Positions 38,588 through 51,000 of a stretch of DNA of 64,000 nucleotides are shown piece by piece. The stretch is from NCBI GenBank assembly GCA_020746105.1, contig CM036621.1, positions 50,378,264 through 50,442,263 on the forward strand, read 5' to 3'. Made by a program: the position numbers and the translations under genes. This DNA is from Trogon surrucura (taxonomy: Eukaryota > Chordata > Aves > Trogoniformes > Trogonidae). The first letter of the stretch is position 1. Every line of letters begins with the position of its first letter. A model generated the notes under the pieces. That model saw nothing but the letters and a program-made list of their open reading frames with translations, did not search any database and was not told the origin of the DNA.

Positions 38588-38635
38588 GGCAGGATTTTGC
38601 TTCATCGAAGTCATTGGTGAAAATCTCACTAGAAC
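38588..38635. repeat. Ancient amniote repeat relic (same type as 16.5 kb)
   Basis: GGCAGGATTTTGCTTCATCG followed by AAGTCATTGGTGAAAATCTC resembles the AGGATTTTGC...ATTGAAGTCAATGG...AAA pattern of the same old repeat type seen at 16.5 kb. Diverged; boundaries approximate. Confidence 0.35.
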
Positions 38636-39229
38636 CCTGCTGAAAACCTGACCTATATAACATGGGGATGTGTGGGTGCTGGTCTCACTGAGTCCTGCAA
38701 GGTATGAGCACAAGCTAGCAAAAAGTTTTCCTCTAGGAGTAGACTCTTAGGCTTTCGTGTTATTATTTGCACGTTTCCTTTCAAATACTCAGGCTCTTAG
38801 AGGACTAAGCCCCACTTGACCCCATGTTTTCCAAAGATCATCTCATTATTAAGCTCAAAGAGGGTATGTGAGCATGTAGTTACATCTCCTGCATGAAAGA
38901 GCCCAGAAAATGTCCGTCGGTTTGTATGTACTGGTAATGGCCCAGCTGCCTTTTGAAGGGAGACTTCCACGAAGGAGCTTTGCCTCATCTCAGGCTGTTG
39001 GCTGGGCTGACTGATAACTTGTCCCGTTCAGAGCACACACACTACTTCTTGCCTGAATTTCAGTAGCATTGTCATGTTCAGGATATGCTAGAACGAAGAA
39101 CCTTTTCCTAGCCAGTGTCTATTCCATGGGTTGGTATGTGCAGATTGTGATAAGGTCACTGCTTAGCTCGATTTCAGAAAGGAAAATAGATGGACATTCA
39201 GGAGCCTTTCACAAGAAATCATAATTTCT

Positions 39230-39330
39230 AATAATTACAGCTCCTTTCTGAACCTTGCTCAGTTCATCTTTAATTTGTTTTTCTCCCCAAAACTGGACAC
39301 AATGCTCCAAGTGCCAAACATAGCACCTAC
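39230..39330 (-). repeat. Old CR1/L2-type LINE fragment
   Basis: CTCCTTTCTGAACCTTGCTC followed by CCCCAAAACTGGACACAATG and CTCCAAGTG parallels the reverse-strand pattern of CR1/L2 elements (CTGGACACAGTACTCCAAGTG). The fragment is badly diverged and is much older than the CR1 copies at the right end of the window. Confidence 0.4.
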
Positions 39331-40170
39331 TCATCAGCTATTTTGGCCAAAGCTGTGACTGGAGAGCCTGTATTGGGCTCCCACGCTGAGAGCCCAGCTC
39401 CCTGCAGCCCGCTCTCTGCACAGAGCCCTGCTGCTTCACACCTTGACAGCTGTAGCATTACGGAAGTTGTTTGTTGAGCCGTCTTAGAAGTTTCGATGTG
39501 AAGACCAGATAGGCTTCCGTATTTTGCAGTCCTGCGGTTAATGTTCTCTCCTGGTTAGGCAAAAGTTTAATGTAAATTTGTCAGGAGGGTCAAGAGAATC
39601 ACTTGCTGCTGTCTCTTTCTGTTTGATTCGTTCCATGTTTGTCTGCTGTCTTGTTTAAATTGTTTTTCTCTTTTTGGTATTGCTCAAGAAATGCATCTTC
39701 AGCACTGTAAGAAAAATTCCTGTACGCAAATTTGATTTGGAACTGATTTTGCTGTGTATCGCAAGAGTTATTGAAGATGATCAAAGTCATACTGTGTTAG
39801 AGAAGATTACAACAATTATTTCTTTATTTTATATGTCAGTCTCTTCTCGTTCTTTGTTCTATCTGTCTCTCTTTAAATCTGTACATTTTCAAAATGGTTT
39901 CATCATTCTGTCACTAAAGATTCAGCTTTTTTAGTGAACTTTCAGACAATCAGTTACCGACTTTCCTTCTGTCTTGGCAACAGAACTGCTTACCTTTCAG
40001 CTTCTTCTCTGTGTAACAAATCTACTTCATTTTTCCTTTGCTAGGCTTAAAGAGAACAGTTGGGTAGGACCTCTGCGCAGTAAATTAATTCCAGGCTGAA
40101 ACTGAGAACTCTCTCAACAGGAAAGAAATTTTAAGAGATACACTTCTGTGTATCCATTTACTTTTTTTGT
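39331..40170 (+). other. ERBB4 intron 3; no gene seen
   Basis: This intron segment ends in a T/GTTT-rich run (about 40160-40197) directly before the SINE insertion. No exon is recognised. Confidence 0.6.
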
Positions 40171-40203
40171 TAGTTAGTTTGTTTGTTTGTTTTTAAAGAA
40201 GAG

Positions 40204-40383
40204 GGCTGGTTTAGCTCAGTGGGCTGAGCGTGGTGCTTGAAACACCAAGGTCGCGGGTTCGATTCCCGTTCGGTTCTCATGTGTGTTGGCTGACCTAGTC
40301 GAGAGGTGGCGTCCCTGTTCACAACAGGGAGGTTGGATTAAAATGATCTCTGAGGTCCCTTCCAGCCCAGGCCATTCTATGAA
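40204..40383 (+). mobile_element. tRNA-Ile-derived SINE with CR1-like 3' tail (TguSINE1-like)
   Basis: The first about 75 bases are tRNA-like and align closely with tRNA-Ile: box A TAGCTCAGTGGG at 40212-40223 and box B GGTTCGATTCC at 40256-40266, with GAGCGTGGTGCT and CCAAGGTCGCGG shared. The anticodon position reads TGA and the acceptor stem is degenerate, so this is not a functional tRNA gene. A body of about 60 bases follows, then a tail ATGATCTCTGAGGTCCCTTC...GGCCATTCTATGAA that matches the 3' end of avian CR1 LINEs. CR1 reverse transcriptase would have supplied mobilisation. The insertion is in the sense direction of ERBB4. The family name is from memory. Confidence 0.8.
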
Positions 40384-43270
40384 TTAAGGCAGGCATGGTT
40401 TGGTCTTAGCATTTATTACAGATTTATTTCTGTTGTAGTTGCAATAGAAATGTCTACAAAATCAACTTCGCATACACACGGGCATGCATGTGCACACACG
40501 TGCACGTGGCATGTACTTTTCAGTAGACTTACAAAAACTCTTACTTTATGTTTAAAATTGATCAGTGTGAAAGTGTGGAATGTGTTGCCCTTGCTTATTT
40601 TCTCACACAAGGAATTGACACTGGAATCCCTGTGGGACAAATTTTGATGATCTTGTTTATACTGATGCTATTTTGCATTGTGAGGATTTAATGAATCCTA
40701 AGGGGAACGGAGTGCTAGCATGTTTTCGTTAGTGATTAGTTGATCTGATTTCATGTCATTGTCACCTGAGTAGGTTTTTAAATGCAGGTGGTGTGTAGTT
40801 TATTTTTGGTCTAAGGCCCATACCCTTTGGTGTATTCCAAAACAGACGGAACTAAAAAAAAAAAGGCACAAAAATATGTGTTGGAAAGCTATAGAAATAA
40901 TACAATAATACAAGTTAGGTAAGCAGTTTTGTATGAAATAAGTTTTTGTTCACAACTGGGAAGAAAGCAGACTGGGAAGGAGCTCAGGAAAATCATCCAC
41001 AGATAAAGAAAAGGGAGAGGGTTGAATCATTACTGTACATGCTTGATTGCATTCAGGTGAACAACTCTGTTTCATAAAGAGTGTTCACCTGTGGCGCTCT
41101 GTTTGCCACTATGTACATATATTTTTAAGGAAATAATCAGTGTATGTCTTCTTTGTGCTGCTTCATGCCCTTGCTCTAGTTCTTTGTATAGCTCACACTT
41201 CATTGGTTAGTTGCCATGTCGTTTCTGTGAGCAGACCTCAAAAATGCCATTTGCTTCTTTTCTTGTTTAAGTTACTTTTGAATCTCAGATACTAGCTATT
41301 GGCAAACTTCATATTTTAACCTCAGAATAAACAGGATTTCACTAATTGAGCAATCTCATCTCATTCTTTATCCCTGAAAGAGTTACTGCTTTGGGCAGCA
41401 TCGAATTCACGGTGGGGTTTGTGCATTGGTGAAGTGTCTCCACTGTCGGTGATTTGTGCTAGGGAAGTTTTGTTCAGATCCTCCCAGCAACCCTCCACTA
41501 ACGTCTACAGGCCCTTGCATTCTACCAAACAAAACAGAGGAAATAAGGGAAAATTGGAGAAGTAATTCAAATGACAAGACATAGAAAGCAATAGACCTTA
41601 CAATCATCAAAGCTTTAGTTTATACAATTCTTCGAGTTAAAGTTGGTGCTTGCAAAGGTATAACACCGACGTAATTAAACTTGTTTTGTAGTTTGGTCAC
41701 TTTGCCTGTTAGCTTGCTGATTTGGGTGGTATTTTATTAATGATCTCTCAGGGGAAAACTACTGTAGCTGGGAAATGAATGAAATATTAATAACAACCAA
41801 AGCGATGCCTATGATTCCACTTCAGACAAGCCTGACCTGAATGTGCTTTGCGCTTACTGTGCTCTGTGAGCAGGAAAGTCAGCCCAGAGCGCGTGTGCCC
41901 CTCACTGCCGTGAGCGTGCCGAGTACTGCCTCCCCAGTGGGACTGTTCTGGGTTAGCAAATAGGAATTCACAGGTAAAACAGAGTCAGGTGTGGGCAGCG
42001 GAGCAAGATGTGCAAATCTGCTGAGCTGAAAATGAACTTGAAAGAGCACGCCAGGCAAGATCAAACCTAAGTGAGCAAAATCTCTGTGATGGTCTGGAGG
42101 AAAAAAAAAAAAAAGGGTAGAGCTGTAAACATGATTCAAGGAGATGGAACTGCCAGAGAAGCTGGTCCTGGTGGTGAGAGGACACAAGTACCCAAATGCA
42201 TCAGATTCCCCTTCAAACACCTCTCCTGATTTGAATCTGTCCCCTAACGCTGTGCAGGTCAACAGTCGCTGTTTGGTAATAAGTGCCAAATCCCCTTCTC
42301 ATTGGTTTGTTGATCGTGGTACATCTTTGACTTTGGCCTCTCCAAAGGAAGTTGAGGTGAAAGCTGGGTCTTGGACAGGTTTTTCATTGGTAACATTAGT
42401 TAATTTCACCTGGTCATGATAAATACATGTTAAGAAACTACTACTTTACTGGAGAAGGCTTGAGGCAGACATGTAATATAGTAACAGTTAAATAGCCCAA
42501 GCAAGGCTCATGAAACCTGTTGAAGTTTTTCCTAGGGCTCTGGCAAGACAGTTTTTCTGGAGTCATTCGACCTTATGGGCTCTTGTAAGTGTTTACGTAT
42601 CTCCATGCGCATAACACTCTAACTATTTAAAAATAACAGCATTCAGAAGATGGCCCAGATTTTTGACGAATAACAAGTAATTTCCAATTCCTCTGAACCC
42701 TTCCCCTCCTCCCTGAGTGTGCAGCATTTTCTTAGTTTAGAAGCTTTTTGATCATTTAGGAAATTAACTTTGCAGTGGCTTCTGAAGGGATGAGCTCATC
42801 AAGGAAACCAATTCAGATAACAAAAAGGCACAATTGTTTGTTGTCTCTATCGTTATGGGAAAAAAAGAACCTGCAAGCTGATCAGTCCTTTGCAGCTACT
42901 GGCTTCCAGACACCACCTTCCGCCCTCTTCTTCCCCTCCTCCCCTTCCCAGCAGCTCTGTGAGCAACACCACCATGAAGATGCTTCCTTACTGTCTGGTA
43001 GTATGCGATAGGAAATGTGATATTGGTCATTACGGAGCCATCTTGAGTTGCCTTGTGAAAAAACTGTGCTTCCAACCAGGCTGGGAGCTGGACTTGACAG
43101 TCTGGGGAAAGGAGAGGTCAGAGACGGAATGAATGTGCATGTCCTGGATAGTTTTTCCGTGCTGAATGGGATAGATGGATGGACAGATAGATAAGAAACA
43201 GAAAGGAATCATGTAGACTAATAGATTTTCCTTGGGAGACTCAGGCTCAGACCTTGTGTTAAGTTATACC
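40384..43270 (+). other. ERBB4 intron 3; simple-sequence features only
   Basis: AT-rich intron. An alternating purine-pyrimidine stretch at 40471-40516 (CACACGGGCATGCATGTGCA and onward) could adopt Z-DNA. A 14-A run lies near 42101-42114. The open frame of 136 codons at 41879-42289 on the minus strand is interrupted by homopolymer-encoded Phe runs and has no recognisable homology. Confidence 0.6.
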
Positions 43271-43345
43271 TTATGTGTGACTTGGGTAAGTTATACTTAC
43301 AGGCCTTACCTTGTTTCCCCATCTGTAAAGTAAAATGGTGATGCT
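43271..43345 (+). repeat. MIR-like ancient tRNA-derived SINE
   Basis: TTATGTGTGACTTGGGTAAG, then TTTCCCCATCTGTAAAGTAA and AATGGTGATGC, follow the MIR core order (GTGACCTTGGGCAAGT...CAGTTTCCTCATCTGTAAAATGGGGATAA). Both halves are in the right order and spacing. MIR and related CORE-SINEs were active in early amniotes and survive as rare relics in birds. Confidence 0.6.
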
Positions 43346-43790
43346 CCTCTTCAGATTTTCCTTTTCTTTTTCTTGTGTCCACATACATCTGGGGACAAAG
43401 ACTGTCTCTTCCTCAGGGCTCTTAGAGTGGCTGAAGCCCTGGGTTGCCATGTAATCAGAAATAGCCACAAGGTTGAGTTGTTGGTTTTTTCTCGGTTTTG
43501 ACCATGAAGTCACAAGATGAAAACATTTTCGCAAGGGATATATTTGTGCAGGTACTGAGGCACTCACACCCGTTAACACAGTGAGGGAAGCTGCTAAGAA
43601 AATAAGCCATTGTCAATACTGCTCCTTAATGTGGCTTACACCCAAGTGCACACAGCAACGTTATTGACTGGTGATGTGGAAATGTTCTTTCAAACTAGGC
43701 ATTCATAATTAAACTGAGATCAAATACCTAGCCTTTACTCTAGTGCTAATGATGTGCAATATCTTCCTTTTCTTGTATTATTTTTTCATG
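43346..43790 (+). other. ERBB4 intron 3; no gene seen
   Basis: Unremarkable intron; nothing recognised. Confidence 0.6.
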
Positions 43791-43791
43791 T

Positions 43792-43816
43792 TTGTGTGTG
43801 TGTGCGCGTGTGTGTA
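43792..43816. repeat. (GT)n microsatellite, interrupted
   Basis: A run of GT dinucleotides interrupted by GCGC, about 25 bases. Likely length-polymorphic. Confidence 0.9.
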
Positions 43817-46800
43817 TTCTTGCAGCAAGCTGGAAATGATATTTTTAGTCAAGAGGACTAATTAATAATTCATTCATGAATAACGATTCAAGTAGCTGAT
43901 TAAAATGTATGTCTAGCTTCAAAAGGAATAATCTTTAGAAGTTTTAAGTGTTATAAAGTCCATCTCGCCCCCCGTCTTCTCTTCCCAGCCTCTGTGCAAC
44001 AGCTGTTCTTAGTCCCATTCACATGTATCAGGTAATGATTATATTAGGGAATATGAGCCAGAGTAATAAAACCCATTTTTCTGAGGAGGTGGGCAGCTCC
44101 CATCGACTTAGCACCATTGGTGCTCAGCTACCCCGGGCATGGTGGGACAGTAGACTGCATCTCCTCACGGCAAGACAACGCGGAACTTCAAAGATGGAGC
44201 ACCACAGCTCAAGAGATGGTGTACGGGGCATGTAGCACAGAAATCAGAAATGCACATGGACTTTAAATGGGTTCATGGTCAGAGCTCCTGCAACAGAAGG
44301 GCGTGCCTGAAAGTTTCCTAAAGATGACCTCCGTTTACGAGTGTTGTCCTGCTGGTGTTTAGAGCTGTTCCTGACAGCACACGGGATTGCCTAGTGCGAT
44401 GGTAGGGACACGTCAGCATCGTGATTCCTCGGGGCAGTAGCTCATTCCTCTCTTTGGTGTCTTGTGACTGTCAAAGTCTTGTATTAAATGTCCTCGATCA
44501 GCAAATGGGCCTGCAAGTGACCCACTGCAGCCGTGAGAGGTGGAGGTGTGAGGAAAGTCAGCCATGAGCCTTCCTTTAGCCTTCTGTGTCTCGTTTTACC
44601 AGGACTGTTGGATGGTGTCCTGCCTGTGAGTTCCTCATAGTCTTTCTCTCCTCTAATCTTCCTTTGGAAGAAAAAAACCCACAATTGAAAACACATCTTA
44701 AGGAGAAAAACTAAAAAGAGAAGAGGGATCAAAGTCTTTCGTGAACGTAGTGCGTGTAAAGCCACCTGCAGGGGCGGATTTGTCATGGTACATTTTTGCA
44801 AAAATCATTAGCTTGTCATGGCAAAATGGAAAAAGTAATAAAACAGCAGTAAAAACAAGTTAAATTCTGAGCCTGGAGGATCAGCTTGTCTAAAATAAAT
44901 GACACTTTTTTTTAGGGGTCAGCTCTTACCTTCTCCAATGCTGTGCGACCATCACCCTTTTCCTTTTAGCTTAGCCCTTTTCCAAGCCTCAACATTTCTA
45001 CAGTATTTTGTATTTGACATGTTGAATAACACTCATTATTACCCTTTCCCCTCTGGTGATGGTAGCGGTGACAGTACGTAAAATTATAGCGGATTCCACT
45101 GGCCTGGTCCTTCCTGCTACTCTCAGCTTATACCTTCAGCTTGAAAGTACATGAAAAAGTTCCAATAAGTTTTTAGGCAAAAGAGCATTTGTTGTTGGAT
45201 TGCTGAGGCCTCTCCTGTTGTATCATGTCTTCCTGAACTCTGTGTCCTTATTTTTTGTTAGTGCAGATACGCTTATTACTCCTTGTGAAACAAAGCCACA
45301 TTACATGCACAGCTGGCAATGTTCAACTCCTAATAACTCATCTGTGTTTGCATTCTGAACTAAATGACCTGAAAAATCATAGGTTAAAATGGAAGGGACG
45401 AGGTGGAGGGGTAGACACATTAGAAGGAAGAGAGGTTCAGGAATGCATTTAGAACTGAGAAATCTTGATTTTCCAGCCCATCTAAAACTGAAAAGCTATT
45501 GAAAGTGTAGAACTAGATGCTCATCGCGGGTAAATTGACCTGGTTCACTGATTACAAGGGAGCTATGCAAATTTCTATCTGCTGAGGATGCAGCCCACAA
45601 TTTTAAAAAGGACATTTAAAGACCAAAGGGAGAAGAGCAGTTTATTCCTCAGTAGCTATGCTCGGTTCACCCCAGGTCATCAGTGAGGAAAAGGTCAGTG
45701 CTGCCTGCTGGTGCCTGCAGCTTTACTGCCCCATTCAGCCAGACATCTCCGTTAGCTTTCCTTCCGGCAGGAAACCGCTGCCGACGTTACTGTTTCCAGG
45801 CAAACCCGCTGCCACCAACACCACCTTTTTTTGTAATCTTGGTTGGAAGAACCGGACGAGTTACCCCTCGGGGTGCTGCCCGTAGGACAGAGTCAATATA
45901 GAGGTGATAGCGGCATCGGTGCCACCTGCTCTGTGCTCTTTCCTGCTTCTTGACTTGATGTCTCACGTGCTCCATCCTGGCTCAGACTCGTTCTTTCCTG
46001 AAGCTCACTGAAAAAGATATAGAAAAGAGATATTGAAAAGTACTGCGGGCGTTCAGGTTGGCTGACACTACCTTAGCCAGGGCCATTGCAAGTCAGAGTT
46101 GCTCTCATTTATTGATTGACTGATTTTCTTTAATATAAAAATTTCTGCTGTTGAGAGAGCAGCGGGCAGGCAGTGTGATACAGTGGCAGAGTTGGTAACA
46201 AACTCGAGAGCCCACAGACATATATGCATTTACACATGCAAAATCTGTTAGCCCCCTTTAACAAATACTGTTTTTCTGGGGTTTTTCTGCTAATTCATGC
46301 CCCGGCATGAAACTTCAGCATCTATCCTTGCAAGTGTCAGTTCCACATCCCTTGAAATTCAATTGCCAAAACTCCTCTTCGTTACTGTGTGATGTGACAA
46401 GCTGGATGGTATTTGAAAATATATTACAGTTTTTATTTGTTGGTGCCCTGAAGTGGATTTAAAAAATCTTTTGGAAGACCTTGGGAACAACACAGATTTG
46501 TATGTTGGGCTTTAGAATTTTGTTAGTTGATGTAAAGCAGTTTTCTTTGAACAAGTGGCCTTTTCCTGGTTGTTCCATCACACAGTGTCACGGTACTGTT
46601 TAGGCAGAGGCAAGGTGAACTCTCTTCATCTTCAGACTGAGGAGGCTGCAGAGACCTGAGCTTACCAGGGACCAAAAGCTGATTTATTTAGAACATGGGT
46701 GATGGTGGTGGTATACGTGTCTGCATATATTTTAAAATGCTAAGATGACATTACCGTTAAAGTAGCCCTTTAGCATTGAGAGTGGGAAGAAGGTTGTTAT

Positions 46801-48053
46801 GATTCAGGACCCTGAAGTTCTGAAGCAGACCCTTAACTGACAAAAAGAGCACTTTGCTAAAAGCAGCAGACTAATGTTTGACATCCGTGTTAGCCATCGT
46901 TTTTTTTCTGTTCCTAGCTTGATAATTTCTGTTCTCTTTTTTTTTAGTTATCAGGCCTGGCTTCAACCCTCAGCAACTTCTTGCCCATCTCCTACTCCTT
47001 AAACTGGCTAATCTTAGCCCTCTGCCAATTTTTCAGTAAAGGCAGCCCTTCTTCAGTTTCCAGCTTGGTTCTGTTTTGGCCTTAGCACCTCCTGCCCTGT
47101 TGGTTAGGCATGTGGACTTTTATTTTCATGTCCTCTCAGTCTCACTGATGAAATAGTCTCAGTTGCTGCAATAGTGCAGTAGTCAGATGTGGTTTTGATA
47201 TCTGTCAGTTCAGTAGCTTCCTTAGTGAAAACCATAACCTGCAATATATTGCAGTTTCTCCAGCTGTGAGAAATAAAGCATTTGGGGACATACCAAAAGA
47301 AAGCATGCCCTTATGATTTAGAGTATTTGAAGCAAAACTGAAGCTTGCTTTGTATCAAATTAGCTTTCGCATTTCTCCTTCAATCACACTGTTAGATTTT
47401 TCTTCTATCACCTTGAGTCAATTTTCCCTCCTTCTCAGCTTCTCCACCCTTTTTATTTTCACAGCTTTGCGTCCATTGAAGTTTCTATTCAAGCTCAAAC
47501 TTCCTTTCTATTCAGTGGTGATCCTTTAGGTGGGCATGATCTGGAAAATGCTGCTATTGCGTGGCATTCTTTTAGTTATTAATATTTCAGTTCTTAATAT
47601 TCAATAGTAACTTATTATGCAAAGTTTATATCCTCCTGAAGAGCCACAGCTTTAACAGGGACCAAAGCACCGGAGGTTTCTTCTGAGAAAATAAAAATTT
47701 ATGATATTTACTGTCAATAAACTTTTAAGATAAAATTGTATCAGCAAGGGGGCAGAAAAGCAGAAAATTGCAGACTAAGATGTGTGAAGAGCTTACAGAA
47801 TAGAAGGGTTAGTTAATTATTTACCTTAGATGGGTAGGATGGTGTAAAATCCACAGATAACAGTAATTGGGCTGTTTCATTCTGCTTTCGCTTTGTGAGC
47901 ACTTAAAAAGAATAATCTCTCTTTTAATCGAAAACTGGAAACAAATAAACTGGTTCCATTAGTTTCATGTAAAAGGAAGTAAAAAGTGATGAGCTCAGCT
48001 GTTTCTTCTGAGGAGGATGCCCATTTAATTCCTCTGCTCAAGATTTAATGGAT
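43817..48053 (+). other. ERBB4 intron 3; no gene seen
   Basis: AT-rich intron with no recognisable transposon or exon. Acceptor-like T-runs ending in TAG near 44915 and 46948 lack paired donors with an open frame between. Confidence 0.55.
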
Positions 48054-48092
48054 GTGATTCTGGTCTCACTGGGACCATCCGTAAATCAGAAT
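48054..48092. repeat. Ancient amniote repeat relic (CTGATCTCACT...GTAAATCAG type)
   Basis: GTGATTCTGGTCTCACTGGG followed by GTAAATCAGAATG resembles the GATTCTGATCTCACTTACAC...GTGTAAATCAG pattern of the old sauropsid repeat also represented at 16.5 and 38.6 kb. Confidence 0.4.
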
Positions 48093-51000
48093 GTTCCCTG
48101 GCTGTCTGGGTAGATGTAAAGCAGGAGGTAAAGCTCTAGCTGGTCGTTATAAAGCAATCAGCAACCTGTCAGATGATCAGGAGGTAATTTGGGTAATTGA
48201 GGAAAAAAGCGTGGTGTTCATCAAGTCATGGAGACACCGGGAAAAGGCACGATGCTTTTGTCCACTGCGATAAAACCACCAGCCCTGGATTCTTATTATC
48301 TGCAACGGCTGTTTTTGACAAGATGGTGACGTACAGCAACAATTGGTCTGTGGCTCCACATTTGCTGCAAAGGGGATCCAGACTGGTTTTTGACAAATCC
48401 TTAGGAAGGCTGCCAGACACGTTTCTGGCACACACTAACAACAGGTTTATGGTTCCGCACAAATACACAAGCTCCTGACAGAGGTTAAATATACTGCATT
48501 AGCAATTGCGTTCTATTTTACCATATAACAGGAAGAGAGAAGTTGTGATGAATTAGTAATTCATTTGAGAGTAGTTTGAAAATATTGCAAACCTGACAGA
48601 TGGCAAAAAGATAGCTTAGCAATGTTGCATTATTCCTGTTGTGGTTTAGTTTTTAACGCCTTTGCTCGTTACATGTGAACACCAAAAGCAGTACAGCAGT
48701 ATTTGGCATGGCTTTTTGTTGCAGATTTGTGAAAGACACAATTTCTCACTCAGGCAATCTTTACTTCTCACCTACTTCTACAGTGCAGCTTTTAACAGCA
48801 TAGGCAGAAAATGGGTATGAGAGAGGATGGTCCAGGCCCCACAACCACCAGTGAAGCGCCTTTGAGCTCTTCATTCACAAGTGCGGAGCTGGATGACTCC
48901 TGGCAGTTTCCCATTCGTAAAGATAACAGTTTATTTAAGCTACATCACCATGCTCATCAACTTACATTTCGAGACCTGTCATTCATCTTTTCCTTGTTCT
49001 TTGCACTTAGTCTTGGTTTTGCCAAAGGAAACATTTTCTCCCATCTGTGGCAGATTTTGCTCTCTTTGCCCCCCTTTACTATTTCTTTCTGCTTTCCATC
49101 ATATGAGGCAATTCTAATAGTCCTTTCCGTATGAAAATTAATCCAAAAAAGGGAAAGAAAGCATGTTTTGGTACTTTGTGTTATGCAAACACATTCTTCA
49201 TGACAGGCATATTTTATCCATTAAGGAAGAGAATAACTTTCTTTTATGCTGCAACTTGCAAGCTGCCGTGGGATGAGGGAACAAGCAGTTTTCAGATATG
49301 TTAAAATCATCCGTGTGGAAAAAGGCTGTTAAATGTTCCAGACAAGATAGCTTTTCAAAACCCTGACCTGAAAACTAGTAAATAACCTGTAATTCTGGAA
49401 TCACTGGTGTTTTGGCTGAAGAAAGAGAAAAGGCATCAAGCAGTTGCGTTAAAGGGACATTGCTCCACGGAGGCGTTGTGGTTCCTTGTGCCAGTGCCCA
49501 TCAGTGTCCAAAGTCTGGTTATGATTTTCTGTACAATTTGAACTGCAGCTCCTTCCCAAGAGAGCAAAATAAATAAAAGCCCCAGCACCCGAGGTCGTTT
49601 CTGAAGGCGGTGAGCTGGTATCTCAGAAGCGTTGTGGCCCAGTGGAGCTGCTACCTGAAGCTGTGGCCCCTCAGGCTCGGACCTCAGCGGTACCAAGCAC
49701 GGAGACCTGCTGGGCAGTGCCAGGCGCTGCAGGATGAGCGTCACCCACAACTACGGTGGTGAGCCAGGACAGCCTCTCTTCTGCCTCTGTCCTGGTTGCC
49801 CGAAGCTTGAAAGGTGGCTTAGCTAAGTCTTGTGGCCAAGTGGTGGAGAGCCAGGGTTGTGGTTTCTGTGCCCCGTCGTCGTTTTCAAGTGTTTGTTGGT
49901 GGAAGGGGAGGAAGATTTAGGGGCCTGGAAGGAAAGGAGATGTGACCTTGGTGTTGTCTTGACACATCAGAAAACCCCCATGAGCAGTGGTAGGAAGAAG
50001 GAGATCTACTTTAGGGTGTATTTGATGGGCTTGGGAGAAAAGCGAGATTTTTTCAGCCTTCCTATTTTTTTTTGTTGCTCTGCATATGCCTTATCTTCTG
50101 AGGGGCTGCAGTGATAGGTCTGTCTGTTTGTGATGAAAGGTCATACTCTGAAGGTGTTTTGAGTAATAAGGGGGTGTTACATGGTTTTCGGAGGAGAATT
50201 ACCTCTCTCGTTTTCTGCCTGGTGTTTCAGTGGAGCAGTGCTGACGAATTTGATCAGTTTTGACTCCTTAGGAGGAGATCTGCTTATACTGCTAACTGCA
50301 GGGTGGCTGAAGTTATGTCTGCAGTCTTTTACGGGTCAGTATGAGTTTGCTTTGCTCATGCCTAGAGCTGAGTCTGAGCTGCCTCTCTTCAGTAACATTG
50401 TGCTGAGTTGTGCATCGGAATGAATTAGCACAAGACTGGCACTGCACTAAAGCAGCTATATAACTTTTAGGGGACTTGGAGCATGAATAAAGCTTGCTTA
50501 TCTGTATCAGAGGACTACCTACTTAGAAAGGTACCTAAACTAGCTCACAGTGAACCAGCTTAACTACCAAGCACAGCCTTGTTGTTGAAACACAATAAAT
50601 TACCCCATTTGAAATGCCTGCGTGTGTGACAGCTTGCCAGCTCATGGTACCTGTGAGCTAGTTCCTTCGCCGTCAGCCCTGGGGACAACTGGGTGTTTCT
50701 GTGTTACATGTGAGGACCACATAATCTTTTCTGATGCTCTGCGACAGAGAAGAACCTTTTGGTCTGTACTATGCTGCTCTCCACAGACACGCGAGACAGG
50801 CATTTGAGGGGCGGGCGTTTCAGTTATGTTCTGTTGGGTGTCTTTGAGAGGCTCGGTGGGCCGCAGGATCAGGCCTTGCATTGTGCATCCAAAGACTGTG
50901 CCTCTGGCCGTGGTGTTGCCACTGCTCTCTGTACCGCTCGCTGTGCGATGCCCTTTTACACCTCGATGCCTTTATTTCACCTGCCTTGTCCATCCTCTAT

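Noticed and set aside
40204-40278. A functional tRNA-Ile gene
   Set aside because: Boxes A and B are present, but the acceptor stem does not pair, the anticodon position is altered and the sequence runs into a SINE body with a CR1 tail.
44915-46948. T-run plus TAG acceptor-like sites
   Set aside because: No donor follows with an open frame; such T-runs are common in this intron.
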